A stretch of 64,000 bases of DNA from Symsagittifera roscoffensis (Eukaryota > Xenacoelomorpha > Acoela > Convolutidae): the NCBI RefSeq assembly GCF_963678635.1, contig NC_087065.1:2604001-2668000 (forward strand), read 5' to 3'. Below, one piece after another: positions 42,001-54,000 of this stretch. Position numbers and translations under genes: made by a program. The notes below the pieces were generated by a model. It was not told the DNA's origin, made no database searches, and saw only the letters and a program-made list of their open reading frames with translations. Position 1 is the first letter of the stretch, and each line of letters opens with the position of its first letter.

Positions 42001-45000
42001 TAATAGATGGAAAATTTCAATTGAGCAGTGCTAAACAGTCGGGAATCACATGAAACTGGGGCATATGTTTTAATTTCACCGTTATTTTCCGTTTTGATGT
42101 AATCCTCGACCATGAGAACGAATCCTGTACCGTGGTAGCTAGCGTGGCAAAGAATTACATACTGTAATCCAGGTTTCGGAAGTCTGAGCCTGTATCAAGT
42201 CTGATTTTAGCGTTTCCAGCTTTTCGTAGTGTTCATCCGTTATGACGAAGTCTATCTGTTTCTTGAGAAGTCGGTAAAACAGAATGAGTTTTTCCCCCAG
42301 ACTCGGCATATAATTCCTAAAGAACTGGACAAAACCGATGAGTCCCTTTACTTGCTTGATTATTCTTGGCATTTTAATTTTACTTAAGAACACCGTTATT
42401 TTGGCTTCCTTGGGGGACATTCCTTCAGGTGTTACTATATTTCCCAAGAATTTCATTCTTTGGGTTCCTATTTCACATTTGTTCAGTGACAGTTTTAGAC
42501 CTGACTTTAACACATTCAAATATTTTTTCTAGCGTGGGATAAGTTCATGGAAGCTGTTCACGGCACTTCCTATGTCGTCCATAAATTGTGTACACAAGTC
42601 TGCCGCTAGGCATGGGTCAAGGTAGTGACGTGTGTATGAACTGAATCCCGTTACCGATTTACTTAGTCCTTGAGCTAGGCACTTATATGCGTAAGTGCGT
42701 GACCCGAAGTTAAAGGCTAAAAGTTGGACCGAAAGGTCATCTGCCATTTGCACACAATGGTATGCTTGTGAACAATCCAACTTTGTAAATAAGCTCTTTC
42801 CGGCAAAGTGGTTTGATGCATCGGGTCATGTTTGATATCGGTAATTGCTATTTATATAGTCCGTTTTTATTGAGTGGTTGATTTTTCTAAGGTCAATCAA
42901 CAGGAATTGTCGGAAATTAGAACAATTCAACAGCAAAACATAGATAACCAAAACAAGAACTGGAAAATTCTGGAAGAATGGTTGGCTGCAATAGAGAGAA
43001 ACTTCCACATTCTAAGAGATTGCACACAAACACTGTTCTCAAACCAACAAATAAACTTCACTTTTGACACAGCAGCATCTCTACTCATGCACTATGTAGT
43101 CTACGCGGACATCGCCAGCTATAAAGCAGCACTATACGCCCTTAAAACCAACATCCTCAACTCGATACCGACATTGTAAGATCAACGACTGCCAATGTCT
43201 CTTCTAACGCGCGAGTCATTGCTGACGGTAATTGATGCTGTATACAAAAGCCAAAAAGGAGAACACCACCGTTTGACTCTTGCGATACCACCGAGCGACA
43301 TCCATTCTTATTGTGACGCGAAGTTGCTTTGCGAAGTCACAACAATTGAGGAAGGTTTGTTGCTCAATCTGGCCATCCCGTACGCATCGAGTCAAACGGC
43401 ATTCCAAATATATAGGGCACAGGTTATACCAATGCCCCAATCAGACCCAACCGAAGCCATAAAACGCGTCACTGATGGCCCCTATTTAGCAATATCGGAG
43501 GACTCTATGGAAACCGAGATCTTAACTGAAAACCAGTATGCGCATTGCCTAGGAACATCGACCTACCGAATATGCTATCAAACGATGGAAACCCACCTTG
43601 CCCAATCATCTTGCCTCGCGATACTCTACTTCCACTCAGCGATGACAGCATTGACGGTATGCGAAACCGAGAAGATTTTTCTTCCAACGCCGGAGAAAGC
43701 TACCAATCTCGGATACGGCATATGACTCATCACTTAAGCCAGCGCTGCGTTTTCTCTACGGGAGTAGTCTAGAAGAGCTGAACACCCCAAAAGACAAGAT
43801 CATGCAGTTTGTAATATTTGTCTGATAAAACTTGACTGTGGGACTCAGTTAATCAGTAAATAAATCAAAATCCGGCCGGATTTGGATAGCTGTGACCAAA
43901 TACCATCAAAGCGGATCGGTGTGAACTTGCCGGACCCCTTAGCACATCTACTCTCAGAACTGTCGGATCTAACAGAGCTCCCATATTACGAATCTAAAAC
44001 AGATGCGGGCGTCAAACTACTCAGAGAAGTCAAGGCAAAACTGATAGATAGCCCACATCTAACTAAAGTCGATCAATTTATTGACATCGCAAAACCTATC
44101 GCACATGACATGCAACTGCTCAAACCAAGTCTGGTGGATAAAATGGAGCAATATGTCCAATTGCGGCTGTCACTAACATTGACTGTGATAGTCTTTTTAG
44201 GAAACCTCCTTATGCACGTACTTATGTACCTGTACCACGATGTACCTGTACCACCGCTTCGCCATCTTCCGACGCCTAACACTGAAGTTCATGAAATCAA
44301 ATAACAGAAAAATCAAGCTGAAACCAGTGTTGTCGGTACCAGCAGCGAACAGAAACGAAATCGCTGAAAAGGGAGCAAAGATCCGAGAAACGTTTATAGT
44401 AAACCAAGAGGAAATGGATGCTAGTCAAACATCAGCAGAACGGTCGAAAAGGTCATCATACTGCTCATCCGGGATTCGACAATTGACAAAGATGAAAACA
44501 AAGAGGAGAGTTTAAGCCAAATTTGAACAGTTACTGGCATTCATTGAATTCACCCTCATATATATCATCTCTGTGACTGACGAAGTGGCTTTCATAAAAT
44601 GTTAAACTTGCTTCTCTTGAATAAGAGAGTCGAAATATATTTTAAATTCTGGGACAACCATTTGCGTAAAGTTGAGTTCCATTTAACTGCGAGTGTCACC
44701 TATATATCTTAATGACCATAAATTTATAATGTGCTGGTGCTACCAACACTTAAAATTTAAGAAAACTTTCAAAGCATTAATGATATCCATTTAAAGATCA
44801 GCAGTAATTTAATTTAATAAAAGCAGTAAATTTATTTCGGTGTCCCGTTAACTTATTGATTTATTTACCTAATTATTTGTGCCTTCTCACAATTATAGCT
44901 GCCAGGGAAGAATCATTAAGTGTAGTTATGTAACATAGTGCTAAACACCTATGTTAGTTACTCTTGTTAAATTACCTTAATTGGAGCGAATTAGACGCTG

Positions 45001-48000
45001 AATAGATTAAATTGTAAACTTATATTATGTCAATGACAAAGTGCTAAAGTATATTTGTTAAAAGTAAACAATAATCTGATCATTAGATCAGTAGAATAGA
45101 GAGAGCGATAAATACCAGTAGCTCGAGAAAAGAATAGTTATAATTCAGAAATAATACTCACTTTTTATTCTAATCTAAGCTTTTTATTCTAATCTAGACT
45201 CTAGCGAAGGTTGAGACGACAGCTCAAAGCGCACCCCTGAGTTGAAGATTCATAAGCCTGGACCGCACATCCAACATACATCCTTCATCACTCTAGAACA
45301 CTAAAAAATGCTCAACAAACAATCGATAATAGCCAGTAACGGTGTATTATAATACGGCCAGAGCAAGAGCAAATTTTCTTCGAATAATGAAGAATGACGG
45401 TCGGATAAACTCATGCTGGATTCGCGAGAGGACAACCCACTTTATCTGGAAGGCAGACGAAAAAGTACATAAAATCCTAGGCTTGTTTGAAGGTGGAAAA
45501 TTCCTCAGCGGCTTTTAACTAGATGTCAAATCTTGTTTCAAAAGTTTTTCCTGCATGTCCTGTAATAGCATCGGAATACAAACCTGGCTAAGCGAAAGTT
45601 CGAAACTACACGTTTCCATATTGTAATAACATATTCGAGAAAAACTATAGGCGGCAGTACGATGATACAGTTGGTGATAACGTTATCTTATTTGAAGAAC
45701 TAATGACTGGTTTACCTGAGTCAGTGTTCGTCATAGCTGAGATTTTTGGTAATAAAAACAGAATAGAAGCTGCCTATATTCCTCCTCATTACGATAAAAC
45801 TCAGTTTTTACTCGAGTCAGAAAGGGAACTGGAACAGCTCTCAAAAAATCCAATTATTCTGGCGGGAGTCTTTAACATTGAAAATTTACAAAGTGATAAC
45901 CTAACTTCATCGTACCTATGTTTAAGTAAAAGAAACCATTTCGAAGTCATAACTACAAAAATAAAAAGATCTAATAAAACCTCTCAAACACGTCTCGATC
46001 ATTTCCTTGTCAGAAATGCTTACAGTCTGGAAATCAAAGTGATGGAGGTTGAATAATTTTCTGATCAATATCCAGTTCTACTTAACTTCGATTGACTAAC
46101 CTTATTTGAAATATCGCGATATGTCATTCATCAACAAAGAAATCTCTCACCGATTTCCTGTACTTGGATAAACGAAGACTGGAATCTTCCGATCTACTCC
46201 GTGCGCAGAACGTAAATGATGCATAAAAATTATTAAGTGATTGCCTTAACATATCGCTCAAAATACTTCCAGCATTCAAAACATCGAAAAAGCTAAGCCA
46301 ACGCAAATTGGTTTGATGAAAAATTAGGAATGTCATATTAAAAAGAAACCAATAGAGACTGGAAAAAGGACAAAAACGACTGGAGCAAAAATTTTGAAGG
46401 AACCGCAAAAAGCTGAAGAACTTCTGGAACGGCAGAAGTCTGAAACAAAGAAAATTTTTCAATAAACTCAATAACTGTATTGGGCATTCGGAGCAAGTTA
46501 TTAAAACTTGAGATGAAATAGAAAAAATTGAAATCGTCTTTTAATCGCAATTTAGAATGTGGGGGAGAAAATACCAGGTTTCGGATTGTTTCAATGAGCA
46601 TTCTGCATGTATAGGAACCACACTGGCCGATTTTATTGAAAATTTGTTCAATTGAAAATATAAGTCAGTTTATGGACCTTTCTGATTGCTCATTTTTCGA
46701 GATGTTAAACAATGAATAACTTTCAACCAAAGCGCTTATGCGGCAGAGACGAAGTAAGTTAGCTGTTTCTGATAGTAAACCATGTGATTGCGCTTCATCT
46801 GAAAAATATTTTAAAAATTTCGTTCCGCTCAGGTAAGCTCATCCAAATGCTTAATAATGTGAAAAATATAACCTTGCAAAGGCGACAGCCTGTTGAATCT
46901 TAAATGATAGGCCGATTTCTTCATTAGATAGTTATTGAGAACCCAATGTACTCAAGGCTCTATAATTACCTCGAAAAGTTCCAAATCATTTATGGATGAC
47001 AATTTGAATTTCGACAAATACAAAACCATTGATGTATAACTGAACAACCGTAAGAAAGATTTTAGGAAATGAAGTAACCTGAAATGCTGTTTAACAATGA
47101 TTAAAAATAAAAGATGATACGTTTGAACACATAATCCATGAATTTGAACGTTGTGGAATCCATGGCAACAGCTGCAACTGGTTAAAAAGCTACCTATCAG
47201 ATAGCCGACAGTTTTTTAAATAGACAATACGGCGTCTAATTGGCTCACAGTCAGCACTGGTGTGCCACAAGTATCCGTACTTGGACCAATCTTTTTCTCG
47301 TTAACAAAAACGATATGTATCATGCAGCATCAAATTCGAACGTCCTTCTATTTCAGATGAAACAAACATTGCATGCGATATCATTAAATTTGAATTCTTT
47401 CACTCAGACATAGAAAAAGTATCTAACTGGTTGAAGATTAATAAGTAATCTAAGAATATTGGTAAAACGACCTTAAATAATTTGGAAAAAAAACTAGAAA
47501 AGCTTCCAACCATAATATTGTCCTTGATGAAGCTGAGTATAGTCCTAAGATTTTCGGTACGTATCTAAATATCAAAAGACAAAACTCAGCTGTTTTTCAA
47601 TTTTCATCATATTCAGAAACTTAAAACAAAAACTAGAGCGAATATGCGTTACTGTTTCGAAAATGCGATATTTGGTACTTTAAAAACGCTTCTAAGCAAA
47701 TAACATCAATCGAACAAAAACCAGTTATCCAATATGGTTCGCTGGCCCACAGTTGGACGAGTTTCCCGATGTTAAATAAAGTTTTCACGATGCAACGAAA
47801 AATTACGCACTTAATTTACTTCAAAAAAGTTCGAGTGTATCATCCAATCAATCCTTGATAATAAAATTCTTTCCGATCATGATCTTCATGTGCATGATTT
47901 GCTCTAATGTTGCTTGCTTTCACTCAACCAAAGACATGGAAACTCTTTTCTAAGTGCTTTGTTTCGAATTAAAGTTACCCGTATAGCACAAGGAATTCTT

Positions 48001-51000
48001 ATGTCCGTAGATTTGATCAAAGTGTTTAAACAAGACCAGAGACTTTTTTTAGCTTGAAGAAATAAACTCTTGATATACATTTCAAAAAAAACTCTTTTGG
48101 TTTCAAGAAACTAAATTTTTCCATGAAATTTTGAAAAACCAACAAATTATTTTTTTGTTATTATAATTATAATTATGATTATTATGATTATTATAATTAT
48201 GATTATGATTATTATAACTTTCTCGTTTGCTTGAAAACAATTGGTGCCATCAAAATTATGTGCTTTCTTATTTTATCCACCTGCTTTTCCTCCAGCGATG
48301 CATGAAAAAAAGGAAAATGATGTGTTGTAAGTTTTTCCATTTCTTATCCAATTACAATGCTGTTTACTGTCAATCATTATTAACACCACTCAGGTTAGAC
48401 AAAATATAGAGAAGGAATTTGCCTTTCGTCTACTCTCTTCACTGTCGAATTATTTAAATATTGATATTCTATAATTATAGCACCGCTAGGGGTTTCCTCT
48501 AATTATTGATATTGCATGGGATTGTTCTCACGCTGAGATAACGCGGGTTTGATCGGAAGATATTTGGAGGTTATGCATCTGCAATCGCCAGCTCAGCACT
48601 TTGAATTAGCAATTGTTTTTGTAAAAACTAACTATTTTTTTGCAGGTCAAATCTTTTTTTCTCAACTTGCATCTGAACTCAGCGTGAGAACAATCCCGTA
48701 CAATCCTTATCCTTTCCAGGATCAAAAGAAACCTTTCTTCTTCGAGGTTCGGATATGGTCTTTTTCTTAAAACCTACCTAAGCCTAACTGAACCAGACAC
48801 ACCCGACATAGCACCATGTTACACGGAAGCGAAACTGCGCTTTGCAAACACTAGCGAGAACACGAGAAAAAAGCAGCTCTAAAAAGTAGAAATAAACCTC
48901 AAATTAGTACAAATTTGGCCACGCCTCGGAATCGATCTGCCACCAAAAGATTATGAGTCTCACGCACTTTCCACTCAACCACGAATGCTTAATAAATCAC
49001 AAGCACTAGCCACAAATATAGCTGAGAACAAATGCTATGAAAATTACAGCGCTACAAACAGTGATGATAGCAAATGTTCCACCAATATTAAAACACTTTT
49101 AACGAACACTTTTAATTGCGAGTTACGTTGAAAAAAAGAAGGTTCGTACTAATACACTACGCTCGCAAGCTTGCTAGTGTAAATAGTTCTTTTATCACCA
49201 CCACGTTAGCCCCAATAGACTTGTGGCTTGAGCCAAAGGAGGTTTCGACGTTTCTGAATATTAAATTGAATTGAGCAGACGAGCCCCTTCGATGCTAAAA
49301 ACCACCATAAAAGACGTTGCGCGTTGCGCCAGAAGTTTCCGCGCCGCAGCCAATTTGTTATAAAATAGAGCAAAATTGTCGTTTTTAAGCCTTTATGGCA
49401 TCAGAAAGAGCATATTGTCGTCTTCAGAAGAAACTTATTATGTCAAGATCCTAAGGAAGGGGGGGTCTATTTACGAGTTCGCCTTCTTACTACGAAAATA
49501 TAGCAATCGGACGGTTGGAAAAGAATTCATGGATGCGAGCAAGTAAAAAAATATATATATGGCCTCAAAGTTCTAGGAATTTCTTTAAAAAATTATGATT
49601 GAAACCTTTTCATAAAAATAACCCAATTTGAGAAAACTGGATCAATAGGTAAAATTTATATTTCGCTGGTAAATCCGATAGTTAAATTCCATTTTCAAAG
49701 TTAGATGTTATCACGTTTTTCGTGGCCTTTACACTTTTGCAGTTCGATAGTTGCGTTTGCCTTCCTTTTAAAAAAAGGAAACGAAGTGAACTTGAAAAGA
49801 AATTATATGTCATTTACAATTTTCCTGAAAAACAAAAAAATCATCGCGACCTTTATGAGAGTCTGAACTCTGTTCATCAAATTTCAAAATGCGAGCTTTG
49901 AATGAGATGAGCATTCAAATAATCGGCAAAAAATAAAATGAAAGATAACTAAAAGTTAGGTCCGAGAGACCACAAAATTGAAATTTTTGACACACTTTTT
50001 TTGCATGCTTTTGGGAAATTTTGATTCCAAAAAGGAGCTAAAATACTCAAAGTAAACTGACGTTACTCAAGAAAAACTATGTTTTAAACGTTTTAAATTG
50101 GGCTATTGTAAGCTTTTAAGCAATTAAAATACGACTGCTGGCTCGCTTTATTCGCTCGAATTAAGAAGAAAAATCAAAAATTTCAAACCGGTTTTTCTCG
50201 ACACTGGTTAAACAAAAATTTCTAAAAGTGGTTCAAATCACGACTGTAAGGGCTTTGATATGATATATCACTCAACCCAGTTAGATGATTGTTTGTACCT
50301 GATTTTGCGTGAAAAACAAAAAAGCTATAACTCACCCGAATATAAAGTTCCTCCCCATTGTCAATGGTCGGAACAATAAGAAAAATTCTGCAGCAGTAGG
50401 GTAATAATCGCTCAAAACTATGCAAATGATTCAGTGAAAAGATTGGATGCTTGCTGCTTTTTTATCAACGTCCATGCGTAAATTGTTCTAAGAAAAACGA
50501 AACAGATCAGATCCAAAACTGAAAAACTGCGTGAAATTCAGCCCAAGACAACTTTTTCACGGCTCAAACAAAATCATCTTCCTTTTAATAGCCTGCCCGC
50601 TTGCTTTATTTGCTCGAAATTAGACTAAGTCAAAAACTGGAAACCAATTATTCTCAACACCGACACTTTTTAAATTTTTTTAATGTAGCTCAATTCACCA
50701 CTGAACGGGCTTTAAAATGATCTATCACTCGAAACCTTGATGATGGTTTTTAGGTACCTAATTTTGCGTGGAATACAAAACAAAAAACCTACCCTTAAAC
50801 AAAATTGACGCAGCAACAGCTGAAAAATGGCGCAAACAATTTAAAGGATTTTTCCTCGAAAAACAAAATAAAATCACCCGATTCAATTCACTCAATAATG
50901 TATACCAAACAGGATAGCCGGTTGCCGTGCAAGTAGCACAGCAGGTTCCGACCACCCCATGCATATATATTGTTTCCTTCATTAAATTAGCGCCAAGTTT

Positions 51001-54000
51001 TGTGCGTTGTGCGATGAGAGAACTAAACTAACGTGCAGATTGTTAATGAAGTAGAAATAAACGACTACCGCTGTCTTAGAACAATCAATTGTTTGAAAAA
51101 GGAAAAAAAAACAAATTAAGAAAAGCTCTAGATGAAGCGTCCAAAACTCCTTTTCATAGAGAATGTTTTATAAGACCTACTCGCTTGCTTCATTCACTGG
51201 AAATTATACTAAAATATAAAACTTTGAACCGGTTTTTCCCCACAAAACAATATCTTGCAAAGTCGTTCGAATCACCACAGTGAGAGCTTGAATATGCTAT
51301 ATTGATCGACCTATTCTGATGGTTTTTTTATTTCCATTGATTTTGCGCGGAAAACAAAAAACTAAAACACACCCGAAGACAAAGTTCACCCCACATTTGC
51401 AATAGTCGACGCAACATTTTTTTGTGGCATCTATCGAATTCAAACATTGAACAGTGCTCTATTTGGAGGGTCTGTCTATACTTAAACACGCTGTCACTGA
51501 TGCTGGAAAACATTACTACTTGTAAGCCACTTATCTGAGCCGAAATAGTAAAACAAAGTATTTGTCGTTGTTGTTTGTAGTCGAGTTTTCATTTTCGTAT
51601 ATTTCAAACAATCCACAATCAAAGACTGAGAAGATTGATTGGTCATTTCGCCTTGTCGGCCAATCAGTAACTGTGGATTTTTCAGGGTCGCTATGAAGGC
51701 CCCCTTCTTACACTACTCAGTGAAACTCGTTCTAGGGAGAATTACGAAAAACCGAGAAAAACTCGTGCCCGTTATGGTGGTAACTTGAGCCAATTTACGA
51801 CTAGTAAAATTATATAGATGTCGGTTTCGATGGATTTCTCCAATTTCGACGGATAGCTCCTTAATTGCAATACAAATATTTCGAACGATTTGATTCAACA
51901 AATTTTAATCTTCAAGTTGCATGATCACATAACAAATTGATCCCATTATGCAAAAGTCTTCGGCATCTGCTAAAGATGACAAAAAAACTGACACAATAAA
52001 ATGATAATGATTCGCATGCATAACAAAAGGTAAACAAACCATGCAACAATTTAGGACAAGCTGACTGATAATGGAACCAATAATACTCACATCATGAGGG
52101 TCCAATCGAAGCTTAAAATTCAAATAAAATAATAAAAATCCCACAACCAGTATCCAACACCAGTGCTTAGAAAATGTAACGAATGTAGCGAGGTATACTT
52201 TACTCTTTGGTTCTTCAAGATATTTTTCGAAAAACTTCAGCGTAAGTTAAGCATTGCGATTCCAACGTTCTCCATTGCTTTTCAATTGATTTCAAGATGA
52301 TGTTTATCATTTAAAATGCGTTCAAATTGCTTGCTTTATATACTTGGAGAAACTGGAGCTTCGCCGCTTAACGTGAGTGGCCATTCTCATGGCAAAAGAA
52401 CCGAATGGTAGAATACTTTCAATTAATCATCAACATACTGAATTATGATTGGCCAATATACATTTCTGTCAATGGGTCCTTCTGCCAAGAGAGATTCCAC
52501 CGGTTAACATTAGCCCAAAACATAATTATAATTAATGCCTAACACATCGGATCGCTGTATCAAATTGAGCAGTTTTCAGCTAACCAATTTCGGTCAGATT
52601 CGCTGACCGAAAAGGATATTGCTAACAATAAGGCATCAAGTCAAGCATAGAGCACAGATAGGAAACAGAAATAATTAAAAAGAGCAATCTTTCTATTTTG
52701 AGAGTTTTGCTTGCAACTTCAATGTTGCAGACAACCCTGAGACAAATTCTCTCAGAAAATTTAGCTTTTGCATGCAAAAATGTCCCCAAAAAGGTCAACT
52801 GCTCTTTTCAATTACTTTTGCCAGTGCGTCCTTTTTGCTACTAATTATATAGATCTATTGCAGCTCACTTCTCTTGAGTGACGATGCCTGTAAGGAGGCA
52901 GTGATGACGTCATAGTAGGAGTGTTGTCTCTCCAGCTGCTTGTCCTTCTTCTTCAGCAGACGCACTAGACGTGAGGAGGTCTGAGACACTCTGTGCTGCA
53001 ACTCCGCTATCATTGCACGCAGCTCCAGCACAGCTACAACAACAACAACAACAACACGCTACTACAGCCAAATGATCCACTTTCCATATTTCCTATTGTC
53101 TCTTACAACTGTTGAGAATCGGGTGAAATTGAATGGAGACAAACACACGTAGCAGAACTTTGCGTTAATTACGATAAAAACTGCAAATGTGTATGCCAGT
53201 TTCCGAAAAAAAAATTATGAAGTACAAAACCTGTCGCCGGATGAAATCTGTGCAAACCATTCGAAGTTGCTCATAAAAAAGTTATTAAAAAATCAAAATC
53301 TATTATTCGTCGGGAAGATAAAAGCCTGCTGCTGATCAAAAATCAAACAACTTACACAACGACTGAAGATCTGCTTGAGGAACCATTTTAGTGAATGATA
53401 AACTTGGTTTTTTTCTGGTAGGAATGCATAAAAAAAATCATGTAACCAAAATCAGAAACGCTAAGCTTACAACCGCGTTCAGTTCTTTTTAAAGCTAGAG
53501 GTTTTTAAATCGTAAGATTTCACTCATTCAGAATTGAATGAAAAAATATCTTAAGAAAACCGTGAAAAAAAAAATAAAGTCTTTATATCCCATAAAAGCA
53601 GTCCATTTCTTTTCATGGCTCCTTTTGAGCCGACGCAAGAAAAGCGACAGCAACATTTTTTTTAAGCAGGAAAAATCAACCTTAATTTTGAGTAATGTAA
53701 ATATAGTTACAACCTTCAGCGGCTAGCGAAAAAAAAATTGAAGCTAAGGTTACTGGAAGTAGCATGGAATATTCCAAACAAGTCAAAAAAGTGAATGTCG
53801 AAACAAGATTCTCCGTTCAAAACCTGACGAATCAATTATCTTGTAGAAAAAAATAGCAATATCAAACGCTCAAAGTAATCAAAACACGAAGAAAAAATGA
53901 ACGTTTTTTTTTGTTATAAAACATTACGTACATTTGTCACTCATGTAAGACCTCTGCGACTTCTCCGACTGTTTCTGGGCCAAACTGTCGCAGTTCAACA

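Larger units (their letters stand above)
39885..45351 (+). mobile_element. Ty3/gypsy-like LTR element, env-bearing, internally rearranged
   Basis: Two direct repeats start TGTAACATAGTG (39885 and 44929) and end ATTATA (40320 and 45351), with a 5-bp target duplication ATACG on both sides (39880-39884 and 45352-45356). The interior is 4,608 bp. A primer-site-like TAGTGACAGGAGTGGGATT follows the left LTR and a purine tract (AGGGAAGAA) precedes the right LTR, so the element reads plus. The env-like frames are also plus, but the pol frames (RT, RNase H, integrase) are minus, so the middle is inverted. Gag, protease, the RT start, the integrase end and the env start are missing. Frames are broken. 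It sits inside a decayed LINE. Confidence 0.88.

Noticed and set aside
43216-44282. Minus-strand frames antisense to the env-like region as a gag gene in the same direction as pol
   Set aside because: They are short and broken, while the plus-strand frames are longer, have a membrane segment and agree with LTR, primer-site and purine-tract orientation.
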